NCBI GenBank assembly: GCA_023231005.1
Contig: JALNWG010000016.1
Span: 9,419 to 73,418 of the forward strand
Reading direction: 5' to 3'
DNA from: Bacteroidales bacterium
GTDB taxonomy: Bacteria; Bacteroidota; Bacteroidia; Bacteroidales; FEN-979
DNA length: 64,000 bases
Shown here: positions 26,181 through 35,238 of the stretch, piece after piece
Position numbering within the stretch: position 1 is the first letter of the stretch
Layout: every line of letters begins with the position of its first letter
Program-made: the position numbers and the translations under genes
The notes under the pieces: model-generated
Told to the model about the DNA's origin: nothing
The model's input: the letters and a program-made list of their open reading frames with translations, nothing else
The model's database searches: none

Positions 26181-27446
26181 ATGAAAAAGAAAACAAACAT
26201 CATTATTGGTATTGTATTGGTCCTTGCCATTGTCATCATTGCCATTTCCTTTATGTTCCCAACAGTTTTCAAAGGGATAACTTCCGGAACCATTGGGAAA
26301 GCGGACAAGTATCATAAAATCCAGATGACTGAGAAGGATGTCATGCTCCGGAGCGAACTGCTAACGGATACCAGCCAATTACGGAATATGATTCAGGGAT
26401 TGATCTATTTTTCATTATTTACCCAGGATTTTAGTAATAAAATCGATTCCTGTATCAATGCTTTTCAGGATCAAGGGCTTTACAATCAGGCTGGTGGGGG
26501 TGCTAAAGTGAGTATATTACAGGATTATTCGGATTTTATTAAAAACAATAACAAAACCTTGCGTACTACGATCAGTATGCTCACAGGGTTTTATTTAAAA
26601 GATGAATCAGACCAGTCGCTGGATGTGGAAAAGAATCTTCGGGATTTTAGTGTCTATGTAAATAACCTGAATGAAAAAGACTCAATCTTTAATCTGGCAC
26701 TTCGTTCGATGGACGGTTTTATATTAACGAACAAGGCGCTGAAAGCCAAAAAAACCGAGTTGGCCAATTTAAAATCCATTCGCGACCAGTTATTGGTAAA
26801 AGGGATTCAATTAGCCGGCATGCTTCAGAACAAAACGCTTTGTTCCCAGCTTCTTTCCTATGCACTTTCTTCGCAACAGGAATTGAATGCCGTCGTTTTG
26901 GGAAAGCAAGCACTCAATTCAGTCGCCTCACAACAAAACATTCAGAATGTGGCAAGTCTTTTGAACTCAGTTCAAATTAAAGCAGTTGAATTTGGATCAA
27001 GCCAGCAATTGGGAAAAATCATCCAGGCACAACAAATGGGACATGTAGTGGCTGCAAATAGAGATCTCGGTTCTTCATCGGTAGGAAATGTGCTTGTATA
27101 CGACAAACCAACATTACAGTTTATATATGGATCGCAGAAAGATTTGCAAAGGGTATTTTCTGCATCTGAAGTTAACTCGTTTCTCAATAACGCTGATAAT
27201 TTGGGTAGGTTACAGGGTGTTGCATATTCGTCCTCGCAAGGGTTGAATCTTTATCAATCGCAAATTGACCTGAAATCAGGGTATAGTTCCCAGATGAAGG
27301 ATTTAGGTATGACGATATCAAATGCCCAGTTAAATCAGATTTTCAATAGCCACCAGGATTTAGGTGTTATTATATACAGCCAACAATTTATCGGGATGAC
27401 ACAGGAATTAAGAAGCATGGGATTGGGAATGGGGGCAGAGAGATAA
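26181..27446 (+). CDS. Anchored periplasmic protein of unknown function with degenerate repeats
   Basis: Not recognised. 421 residues: a membrane anchor at 6-30 (IIIGIVLVLAIVIIAISFMF) and a large soluble remainder, probably periplasmic. The first ~220 residues are helical, with charge patterns suggesting a bundle. The last ~190 are Gln/Ser/Leu-rich and show a loose recurring motif of the type S-Q-x-x-L-G (SSQQLGKI, GSQKDLQR, SSSQGLNL, NSHQDLGV). The gene starts 21 nt after the putative anti-sigma gene and is probably in the same transcript, suggesting an envelope role under the sigma factor. Confidence 0.6.
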   Translation: MKKKTNIIIGIVLVLAIVIIAISFMFPTVFKGITSGTIGKADKYHKIQMTEKDVMLRSELLTDTSQLRNMIQGLIYFSLFTQDFSNKIDSCINAFQDQGLYNQAGGGAKVSILQDYSDFIKNNNKTLRTTISMLTGFYLKDESDQSLDVEKNLRDFSVYVNNLNEKDSIFNLALRSMDGFILTNKALKAKKTELANLKSIRDQLLVKGIQLAGMLQNKTLCSQLLSYALSSQQELNAVVLGKQALNSVASQQNIQNVASLLNSVQIKAVEFGSSQQLGKIIQAQQMGHVVAANRDLGSSSVGNVLVYDKPTLQFIYGSQKDLQRVFSASEVNSFLNNADNLGRLQGVAYSSSQGLNLYQSQIDLKSGYSSQMKDLGMTISNAQLNQIFNSHQDLGVIIYSQQFIGMTQELRSMGLGMGAER

Positions 27447-27518
27447 AACAAAGAAAAAAAATTTCTCATACAAGATATTGTTGTTTATTGTTAAATTGGC
27501 AGTGAAAATCCAGTACTC

Positions 27519-30458
27519 ATGAAAAGTAAGGAATTCTTCACTGTCACTTTACTTTTATTATCTTTCACTTTTCCTCTTTTCGCCCAGCATAAAATCAACA
27601 TTCAGAAATACGAGACCGAGAACGTTAGACTCGTTTTTTTGGACAAAAATACTTCATACCTGGTGCCGCATACCGTACGATCGTTCGAAAATGCGCTCCA
27701 GTTTCACCAACAGTTCTGGAATTACTTACCTTCTGGGGAGACAAATATATTATTCAACGACTTTTCGGATGTTGGGAATGGGGGTACCATGGTGATCCCC
27801 TGGAATTTTCTAAACATCGGGATCTCTCCTTTTGATTATACCTATTCGGTTGTTCCCTCTAATGAGAGGATGCAATGGTTAATGAGTCATGAATTAACGC
27901 ACCAGGTGATGTGTGATAATGCTTCGAAAAGTGACCGCGTTTTGCAGAAGATTTTCGGAGGAAAAGTATCACCCGATAACCGTGATCCGCTTTCTCTGGT
28001 TTATAGTTATTTTACCACTCCCCGATGGTATTCTCCTCGATGGTATCATGAAGGAATTGCTGTTTTTATGGAAACCTGGATGAGTGGCGGCGTGGGGCGT
28101 GTGATGGGAGGATATGATGAAATGGTTTTCAGGACTATGGTTCGTGACAGTAGTTTTTTTTATAATGTGATCGGACTTGAAACGGAAGGAACTACTATCG
28201 ATTTCCAGGTTGGAGTGAACTCTTATCTGTATGGAACTCGATTTATTAGCTATCTTGCCTATCAATATGGAATGAGCAAGCTTAAAGAATTTTATTCACG
28301 TACTGATACCAGTCGCCGGTTTTATGCAAACCAGTTCAAACAGGTTTATGGTATTCCGATCCAACAGGAATGGAATAAATGGATCGAATGGGAGCATCAA
28401 TTTCAAAATGGTAATCTTGCAAAAATCCAACAATTCCCGGTTAGTAAATTTCGGAAGATCGTTGACCAACCTTTAGGTTCTGCCTCCAGGTTTTATTACA
28501 ATAAAGAGGGAAAAAAAATCTATTTAGCGGTCAACTACCCTGGAAAATTGGCTCATATTGCCAGCATCGATCTTATGTCTGGGAAAATGACTAAAATAAT
28601 GCCTGTCCTTAGTCCGTCGTTATATTATGTTACCAGCCTGGCCTATGATGATTCTTTGAAAATACTGTTCACCTCTACCCATAACAATGATTGGCGTGGA
28701 CTTCAGTCCATTGATTTGAAAACGGGGAAAACGGAAAAATTAATCAAATACGACCGGGCGGGTAATTTGGTCTTTAACCGAAAAGACCGTGCTATCTATG
28801 GTGTTCAGAGCATGAGTGGACGATCGATCCTCATCCGGATACTGCCCCCCTATAAGAAATGGCAGGAGCTTTATACTTTGCCTTTTGGGAAAGACTTTTC
28901 CGATCTTGACATCTCTCCCGACGGATTGTGGATCTCTGGTACTTTGTCGGATATTCAGGGAAAGCAAAAATTGATCCTGATGCGGATTCCCGATCTTCTG
29001 GCAGGAAAAACGGAGTTCAAGTCGATTTATGAATTTGAAGATAATCCGGCAGCGAATTTTGTTTTTTCGCCCGATGGAAAATATCTTTATGGAACGTCAT
29101 ATTACACTGGGGTATCCAATGTTTTCCGAATATCTCTTACAACGCTGAAACCGGAAATTCTGACCAATGCAATAACTGGTTTTTTCAGGCCTTTACCCAT
29201 TTCAAACGATTCGATGTTACTTCTTGATTATTCACACGATGGGATGACCCCGGTGATTATGAAAATTGATACGCTTCCTGATGTTAATGCCATTGAATAT
29301 TTGGGCCAAAAGATCTATAAAAAATATCCAGAGGTTGAAAGTTGGATGTTGCCACCTCCTTCAAAGATCCATCTTGATTCACTTAAGGTTACAGAAAAAC
29401 GGTATGTTCCGATCAAAGAAATGAAACTGGCCAGCGCTTATCCAATCCTTCAAGGATATAAATGTTATTTGACCGCTGGATACCGCATGAATTTTATGGA
29501 TCCGATGGGACTTAATGCGCTTACTCTGAAGTGGTCATTTTCCCCCAATCCTTCTTTGCCGTTAGCGCAAACAGTACATCTCTCTGTCGATTATTCCTTA
29601 TGGAACTGGACCTTTACAGGGCAATATAATTATGCTGATTTTTACGATCTTTTCGGGCCCACAAAATTCAGTCGTGCTGGATATTCATTTTCTGTAAAAT
29701 ATTATAAATTGTTTAATCGGCTTTCTCCGCATAAAACGGATTTTTATATTAAGCTCACAGCGTATGGAGATCTCGAAACATTACCCTATTATCAAAATAT
29801 TGCTTCTGATTATAGGAATCTTTATATAGGAACCCTGAATTTCCATAAAAGTATATTGCGAAAATCACTTGGCGCTATAGAAGCTGAGCAGGGTTACGAT
29901 TGGAATGTATATGCCTATACCAGTTTTGCCCGCGAAACATTTTACCCACAGTTGATCAATAATTTTGATTTTGGATTTTTGCTTCCGCTACGCAATTCTT
30001 CACTTTGGTTTCGCACCTCAGCAGGGCAGAGTTTTGGGGAATCGGATAAAACCAACTCTTACTTTTATTTTGGCGGATTCGGGAACAACTATCTGGATTA
30101 TCGTTCGGCTCAACAGTACCGTGAAATGTCAAGTTTTCCGGGAGTCCAGATTGATGAAATTTCGGCACTGAATTACGGGAAATTTTCAACCGAAATAAAT
30201 TTTAAACCCATTCGTTTCAAAAAGCTTGGGTTGCTTGGCTTTTATTCTACCTATGCGCGTTTTTCTTTATTCGGGATGGGTTTGTTTACCAATATGGCCA
30301 ATGATCAAGCACAGAATAATTATTTCGCCAGTGGGGCCCAGCTTGATCTTGAACTGGTCTTGTTTTCTTTGTTAAAATCAACCCTTTCTTTGGGCTATTC
30401 CAGGGCTTACGGGCCCATGTTACCGGCTGATCAGTTTATGGTTTCCTTGAAATTATAA
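27519..30458 (+). CDS. Surface protein: peptidase-MA-like domain, beta-propeller and outer-membrane barrel
   Basis: 979 residues with a signal peptide (cleavage after LFAQ, ~23). The N-terminal domain carries a complete gluzincin site: H124-E-L-T-H128 and the downstream glutamate E178 in YHEGIAVFMETW, the pattern of peptidase MA-type metalloproteases. Residues ~310-610 contain TolB/PD40-like propeller repeats (DISPDGLWISG, FVFSPDGKYLYG). Residues ~650-979 alternate in the manner of an outer-membrane barrel and include an Omp85-like loop (FYFGGFGNNYLDYRSA), ending MVSLKL. The barrel would hold the protease and propeller at the membrane. I infer a surface or periplasmic protease; no substrate can be named. 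It follows the unknown anchored protein by 72 nt. Confidence 0.75.
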   Translation: MKSKEFFTVTLLLLSFTFPLFAQHKINIQKYETENVRLVFLDKNTSYLVPHTVRSFENALQFHQQFWNYLPSGETNILFNDFSDVGNGGTMVIPWNFLNIGISPFDYTYSVVPSNERMQWLMSHELTHQVMCDNASKSDRVLQKIFGGKVSPDNRDPLSLVYSYFTTPRWYSPRWYHEGIAVFMETWMSGGVGRVMGGYDEMVFRTMVRDSSFFYNVIGLETEGTTIDFQVGVNSYLYGTRFISYLAYQYGMSKLKEFYSRTDTSRRFYANQFKQVYGIPIQQEWNKWIEWEHQFQNGNLAKIQQFPVSKFRKIVDQPLGSASRFYYNKEGKKIYLAVNYPGKLAHIASIDLMSGKMTKIMPVLSPSLYYVTSLAYDDSLKILFTSTHNNDWRGLQSIDLKTGKTEKLIKYDRAGNLVFNRKDRAIYGVQSMSGRSILIRILPPYKKWQELYTLPFGKDFSDLDISPDGLWISGTLSDIQGKQKLILMRIPDLLAGKTEFKSIYEFEDNPAANFVFSPDGKYLYGTSYYTGVSNVFRISLTTLKPEILTNAITGFFRPLPISNDSMLLLDYSHDGMTPVIMKIDTLPDVNAIEYLGQKIYKKYPEVESWMLPPPSKIHLDSLKVTEKRYVPIKEMKLASAYPILQGYKCYLTAGYRMNFMDPMGLNALTLKWSFSPNPSLPLAQTVHLSVDYSLWNWTFTGQYNYADFYDLFGPTKFSRAGYSFSVKYYKLFNRLSPHKTDFYIKLTAYGDLETLPYYQNIASDYRNLYIGTLNFHKSILRKSLGAIEAEQGYDWNVYAYTSFARETFYPQLINNFDFGFLLPLRNSSLWFRTSAGQSFGESDKTNSYFYFGGFGNNYLDYRSAQQYREMSSFPGVQIDEISALNYGKFSTEINFKPIRFKKLGLLGFYSTYARFSLFGMGLFTNMANDQAQNNYFASGAQLDLELVLFSLLKSTLSLGYSRAYGPMLPADQFMVSLKL

Positions 30459-30498
30459 CATCAATAAATTTTATATATTCACTAAAAATTTTAAAACG

Positions 30499-31101
30499 AT
30501 GAAGACAAAACTAACCCTAACCTTTCTGGTAATTCTGACAATTCTTGCATCCAACGTAAATGGACAGGAAAATACATCTAAAAACGAAATCCGTCTCGGC
30601 TATGGGGTCATCACCGGTCCCGAAATGGCAAATTCCTTGATGTCGGTCTGGCCGGCAATTGGTATTTCTATATTCCGGGATACGATCACCGATTACAAAT
30701 GCTCATTTTATGGAGCGGCAAGTCTCGAATATCATCGTCATCTTGCCCCCTGGGTAGCCGTTGGGGCATCGGTTAGTGTAAACCCGATCAGTACTGTTAT
30801 CCGGGGTAAATCCGGGATTGATTATTCTTACAATTATTATCTTCTTACTGTCATGCCACGAGTCGATTTTTACTATGTTCACAAAGGGCTCATCTCCATG
30901 TATTCAGGCGTTCAGGTCGGCGCTTCGTATGTTTTCTGGCAGGATCGGACTGGCAATTCAGTTTCAACCGATTCGGGTATTTCGGCTGCTTTTCATGTCA
31001 ATGCTTTTGGCATCAGGATTGGCAAAGAAATCGGTGCATTTATGGAATGGGGATACGGTTTCAGAGGGGTAGTTAATTTTGGAATTTCCGGGAAATTTTA
31101 G
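30499..31101 (+). CDS. Small outer-membrane beta-barrel-like protein
   Basis: 200 residues with a clear signal peptide (cleavage after VNGQ, ~23). The rest alternates hydrophobic and polar residues with many Tyr, Gly and Ser (SVNPISTVIRG, YYLLTVMPRVDFYYVHKG, MYSGVQVGASYVFW) and ends in phenylalanine (VNFGISGKF), the features of an 8-stranded outer-membrane barrel. No specific family is recognised. It starts 40 nt after the propeller/barrel gene and 3 nt before the deaminase-like gene. Confidence 0.7.
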   Translation: MKTKLTLTFLVILTILASNVNGQENTSKNEIRLGYGVITGPEMANSLMSVWPAIGISIFRDTITDYKCSFYGAASLEYHRHLAPWVAVGASVSVNPISTVIRGKSGIDYSYNYYLLTVMPRVDFYYVHKGLISMYSGVQVGASYVFWQDRTGNSVSTDSGISAAFHVNAFGIRIGKEIGAFMEWGYGFRGVVNFGISGKF

Positions 31102-31104
31102 ACC

Positions 31105-32025
31105 ATGAATGAGCCTTCTACGATTCATACGATTCGTACACTTCCCAAAAGCGATCTTCATAATCATTGTTTGCTAAGCGGTAAACGATCGGTTATTGAG
31201 AAATATTACGGGAAAAAGTTGGCCAGATTTCACGCGCAGGAAGCGGGAATTGGTGATCTGAATCGTTGGATCGGGAAGGAATTTCGTCCGTTTTTTAATA
31301 TTTCGGGAGCCTTTGAAAAAGGAGTGGAAGCTGCTTTTGTTCAGGCCCGATTTGATGGAGTGACTAAGATCGAAATGAGCATTGATGTCACCTTCTGGAA
31401 AATGTTCAATATCCATCCAGACAGGATTGTTGCTGGGTTGAAACATTACCATCAAATTGTGGCACCTGAGATTGATTTCAGGCCTGAATTGGGTTTCTCC
31501 AGAAGCCTTCCACTCCGTATGTTGCTCTCTTGTTTTGAACCCTTTCTTGATTATCACTATTTCCAATCCATTGATCTTTATGATGATGAAACTGCACAAC
31601 CCATCGAAAATTTCAAGGAGTTGTACCGTTTTGCAAAAAGTCAAGGGATGAAGTGTAAAGCACATGCGGGAGAATTCGGATCTGCCGATTCGGTTAAAAA
31701 AGCAGTGGAGGTGCTTGGACTGGATGCAGTTCAACATGGAATCGGAGCGGCCGACTCCAATGAAGTGATGAAGTGGCTGGCCGACAATAAAATTCAATTA
31801 AATGTATGCCCCACAAGTAACATCAAGCTGAAAAGAGTCAGATCTTATAAAACCCACCCCATCCGGATTCTTTTTGACCATGGAGTAAAAGTAACCATCA
31901 ATACCGACGATGTCTTGGTTTTTGGGGATGGGGTATCTGAACAGTTTTACAAATTGTTAAAAGCTGGAGTTTTTACAATCAGCGAATTGAACACCATCCG
32001 GGAAAATGGATTGGAGAAAAATTAA
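31105..32025 (+). CDS. Adenosine-deaminase-like amidohydrolase
   Basis: Zinc amidohydrolase of the adenosine/AMP deaminase family, 306 residues, about 30 shorter than typical adenosine deaminase. Zinc and catalytic positions are present: DLHNH near 15, HAGEFGSADS near 190 with the catalytic glutamate, the histidine in VQHGIG, CPTSN, and NTDD near 273. The usual HLDG(S/T) after the HxH motif is replaced by CLLSG, and the aspartates are followed by VLVF instead of P. Deamination of adenosine is possible, but the altered pocket means another purine or aminated substrate should be considered. Confidence 0.75.
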   Translation: MNEPSTIHTIRTLPKSDLHNHCLLSGKRSVIEKYYGKKLARFHAQEAGIGDLNRWIGKEFRPFFNISGAFEKGVEAAFVQARFDGVTKIEMSIDVTFWKMFNIHPDRIVAGLKHYHQIVAPEIDFRPELGFSRSLPLRMLLSCFEPFLDYHYFQSIDLYDDETAQPIENFKELYRFAKSQGMKCKAHAGEFGSADSVKKAVEVLGLDAVQHGIGAADSNEVMKWLADNKIQLNVCPTSNIKLKRVRSYKTHPIRILFDHGVKVTINTDDVLVFGDGVSEQFYKLLKAGVFTISELNTIRENGLEKN

Positions 32026-32074
32026 TTTGAGGTTTGTGGAATCCTGGTGGTTGTTTTCTTGTTATTGCAATGAA

Positions 32075-35000
32075 TCATTTCCGGGAGTATTTCAGATTTT
32101 TAAATCCGGTAATGATTTTACGAAGAACGTCAAATAACAATGTTAAATAAAGAATAAACGACATCAGCCAGATGATGGCAAAATTAAACCAGAGGGTGTC
32201 AATCTCGCAGGTGCCGATATATTTAACCGGAGCATAGAAATGAGCTTGCCCGTCATGAGAAAGGGGATCCATAAAAACCGGATCTTTCTTGCGGATGAGC
32301 CTTCCCTTGTCTTCAAGAATTTTATTTTCACTTCCTTTGTTCAGTACCAGATCGGCAAGATTTTCATTATAATTGGCTTGTTTGAATTGAAATACGCCCT
32401 CGCTGCCCAATTCACCTGACAACTTTTCATACACTGCATCGCTTTGGGAAATAACGTCGGTCATTCGTGATGAAAAACATCGGCTTAATGAATCAAGGTA
32501 CGATTTGGTGTTTTGTACTACCGAATCATTGAAATTTTGTTTCGTTAGGCCGGTCATAAAAGGAAATGAATGAAATCCGGCTTCCTTTTGCAGGGTAGGT
32601 ATCTCTTTTTTTAGGATGGTAAAATAATTGGCCGTTTTGGTTGCATTTTCGTTTTTTGCCAGATTTCGCTGACATTCATCCATTTCAGATTTTAGTGTAG
32701 GGATAAGAAATGCAGTTAAGTAAGCATAGTGCGATATTTCTTTATCAAAGGGATAAAATATTTTTTCATATTTGTTATTCTTGAATTGTTCCACTGCCAA
32801 GGCTTCAAAAGTCCAACGTGATGTCATCACGTTCCCAACTAATGGCACTTTTTCACGGGAGGCAATAGATGGGTTAAGATAGTCGAAAGGAACAATGGTT
32901 CCGCTGAGCAGGAGTTGAGGAACAATGATAAAGGGAATGAGAATATATATCGCCACAACGGAATCCAATCCTGCCGAGATATTTAGTCCGATCATATTGG
33001 CACAGCAAGAAGTGGAAAACAGGATTAGAAAATAGGGGAGGGTCATCTCTTTGATTCCAAGTATCCAGTTACCGACCAATACATATAGAATGGTTTGAAT
33101 TGCTGACAACACAAACAATAAAATAATTTTTGAATTAAGATAACTGAATCGGCTCAGGTTCAGAAAGGCTTCGCGCTTTAATAGTTTACGGTCTTTGATG
33201 ATCTCTTCCGCACTCACCATCATCCCTAGAAAAAGCGAGACGACAACACTCATAAAAAGATAAGGGACCAGATTCCGATTGTCGCTGAAATGGTATTGAT
33301 CTCCTTGTGAATATCGGGTAAGGTAAGCCAACAAAGCTGCCAGGAATGGGGCTTCCAGCAAATTGATCATCAGATATTGGCGATTGGTCAATTTGGTAAG
33401 TAAATTCCGGATACTAAAAATGTTGAATTGCCTGAAAGTTCCGGGAACTTTAAAAAAACTTTTCGGAACTTCCTTTTTTTCCACCTTTTTCAATAGAGTC
33501 GGCTGAATGAATTTCCGAAACGATTCATACCATTCTTTCGGAGTTGTTTTCCTGTTTCCTGTTAAACGGCCATATTCATTGACAATTTTCGATTCCGTAA
33601 TCTGCAGCAATTGTTCCGGATTGACATACCCGCAGCTCTGACATTCGCTTTCATCAGGATTTACGTGATGACTGATGGTTTTAAAATAGGTGAGGGCATC
33701 GATCGGGTTCCCATAATAGATCGGAAACCCACCCTTGTCCATGATCAACAGCTTATCAAATAATTTGTAAATGTCGGAGGAGGGTTGATGGATGTTTACG
33801 ATAACCAGTCTGCCCTTGAGGGTTTGTTCTTTAAGCAGCAACATTACCATCTCCGAATCCATGGACGAAAGTCCACTGGTTGGTTCATCGGCAAACAGTA
33901 CCGCTGGTTCGCGGATCAGTTCCAGGGCAATGTTCAATCGTTTTCGTTGTCCTCCACTAATCAATTTATTGATTGGGTCTCCCACGGCCAGGTGTTTAAT
34001 CCCGATCAGATCGATATCGAGCAATACCCGCATCACAGCCCGAATCAGCTGAGTTTCTGAGAAGTCTTTAAAGCAGAGTTTTGCATTATAGTATAGATTC
34101 TGGAAAACAGTCAGTTCTTCAATCAATAAATCATCCTGAGGTACGAATCCGATGATCCCCTTGAGTTCATCTTTTTCTTTTTCCAGGTCATGACCATTGA
34201 TCAGAATATTTCCGGATTTGAGTGGTAAACTGCCGTTCAGAACATTCAATAAGGTTGATTTTCCGACACCGCTTCCACCCATCACCCCGATCAATTCTCC
34301 GGAATTGGCGGTAAAACTGAACGGATGAATGCCATTGGAACTGTTTTTAAATTGATATTCAATTTCCTTAGCGGTAAATTCAATCTGAACTTTTTCTTTG
34401 GAATGGAGGAATTGAGTGGCAATGTCAGCAAAATAAACCGGAGCAATTTTAAGATTTTTCAGGATACTTCCGTTGTCGAAAACCAGAGACCGGTTGGAAA
34501 GGACACAATGTCCGTTGAGATAAATCTCGTCTGTTCCCTGGTATCTGAAGATCAAGGTTCTTACCGAAGGAACGAAAAGGAAATAGATTTTACCCTGGAG
34601 GTGTTCCCGGAAAACATGCTTGTAATTGCCTTGTGTCTTGCCTGGGACTGCATCGATGATCAATAAATGATCGGGGTGAACTTCTTTACCAAGGGGATCA
34701 AAAATAAAGGCTTTGGCATCGGTAAATTCCTGATCGGGTGAAGCAAATCCCTCTTTAAACACCTGAATATATTTTTCAGCTATGGTTTTTTCAATAGCAG
34801 GAGCCCCATTTTCTATTCGTGAGAGTTCTTCAATAAATTCAAGGAATTTGATAAAAACGATTAGCCGGTCCTTTGCTGGGAGTTGTTTCCTGATTTTTTC
34901 ACAAATTGTTCGGATTTTATCAGAAACGTCTACTTGCTGTAGCTGAGTCAATTCTTCTTCGGGCTGATGAAAAAGCATTAGTTCATCATAAAGTTTCAGG

Positions 35001-35143
35001 TATTCATCCAGCTCCTGTGCATTCAGGTGTTGTTGAAGATAGGACTCCAGGATGGTTCTGGATGTTTTTGAGACTTGTTTTTTAACAGAAGCAGAAACGA
35101 TGGCGAAGAGCTGTACCAGCGCCATCAGGATTGGTTCAGACAT
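32075..35143 (-). CDS. ABCG-like ABC transporter half with extra N-terminal domains
   Basis: 1022-residue inner-membrane protein combining ATPase and permease. An all-helical N-terminal region (~1-130, TerB-like in pattern) is followed by a small beta domain (~165-240, possibly FHA-like: GTDEIYLNGHCVLSNRS), then the ATPase with Walker A GGSGVGKST near 288, signature ISGGQRKRLN and Walker B LFADEPTSGL. The C-terminal ~430 residues hold ABC2-type membrane segments with a large extracytoplasmic insertion (~820-980) before the last helix. This order (ATPase then permease) is that of ABCG exporters. A -7 promoter motif lies 22 nt upstream. The substrate is unknown. Confidence 0.85.
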   Translation of the reverse strand: MSEPILMALVQLFAIVSASVKKQVSKTSRTILESYLQQHLNAQELDEYLKLYDELMLFHQPEEELTQLQQVDVSDKIRTICEKIRKQLPAKDRLIVFIKFLEFIEELSRIENGAPAIEKTIAEKYIQVFKEGFASPDQEFTDAKAFIFDPLGKEVHPDHLLIIDAVPGKTQGNYKHVFREHLQGKIYFLFVPSVRTLIFRYQGTDEIYLNGHCVLSNRSLVFDNGSILKNLKIAPVYFADIATQFLHSKEKVQIEFTAKEIEYQFKNSSNGIHPFSFTANSGELIGVMGGSGVGKSTLLNVLNGSLPLKSGNILINGHDLEKEKDELKGIIGFVPQDDLLIEELTVFQNLYYNAKLCFKDFSETQLIRAVMRVLLDIDLIGIKHLAVGDPINKLISGGQRKRLNIALELIREPAVLFADEPTSGLSSMDSEMVMLLLKEQTLKGRLVIVNIHQPSSDIYKLFDKLLIMDKGGFPIYYGNPIDALTYFKTISHHVNPDESECQSCGYVNPEQLLQITESKIVNEYGRLTGNRKTTPKEWYESFRKFIQPTLLKKVEKKEVPKSFFKVPGTFRQFNIFSIRNLLTKLTNRQYLMINLLEAPFLAALLAYLTRYSQGDQYHFSDNRNLVPYLFMSVVVSLFLGMMVSAEEIIKDRKLLKREAFLNLSRFSYLNSKIILLFVLSAIQTILYVLVGNWILGIKEMTLPYFLILFSTSCCANMIGLNISAGLDSVVAIYILIPFIIVPQLLLSGTIVPFDYLNPSIASREKVPLVGNVMTSRWTFEALAVEQFKNNKYEKIFYPFDKEISHYAYLTAFLIPTLKSEMDECQRNLAKNENATKTANYFTILKKEIPTLQKEAGFHSFPFMTGLTKQNFNDSVVQNTKSYLDSLSRCFSSRMTDVISQSDAVYEKLSGELGSEGVFQFKQANYNENLADLVLNKGSENKILEDKGRLIRKKDPVFMDPLSHDGQAHFYAPVKYIGTCEIDTLWFNFAIIWLMSFILYLTLLFDVLRKIITGFKNLKYSRK

Positions 35144-35165
35144 AAAGTTGTAATTTTGCCTGAAT

Positions 35166-35173
35166 CAAAAGTA
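35166..35173 (-). promoter_or_regulatory. -7 promoter box of the ABC transporter gene
   Basis: On the minus strand TACTTTTG, matching TAnnTTTG, 22 nt upstream of the ATG. Confidence 0.5.
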
Positions 35174-35194
35174 AGGAATTAGAGCCAATAAAAA

Positions 35195-35219
35195 AACCGT
35201 CCTTGAAACAAAGACGGTT
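35195..35219 (-). terminator. Rho-independent terminator of the lipoprotein gene
   Basis: AACCGTC / GACGGTT stem of 7 bp with an 11-nt loop; on the minus strand it is followed by a T run and lies 20 nt after the lipoprotein stop. Confidence 0.75.
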
Positions 35220-35238
35220 ATATATTTAAAAAGGCAAG

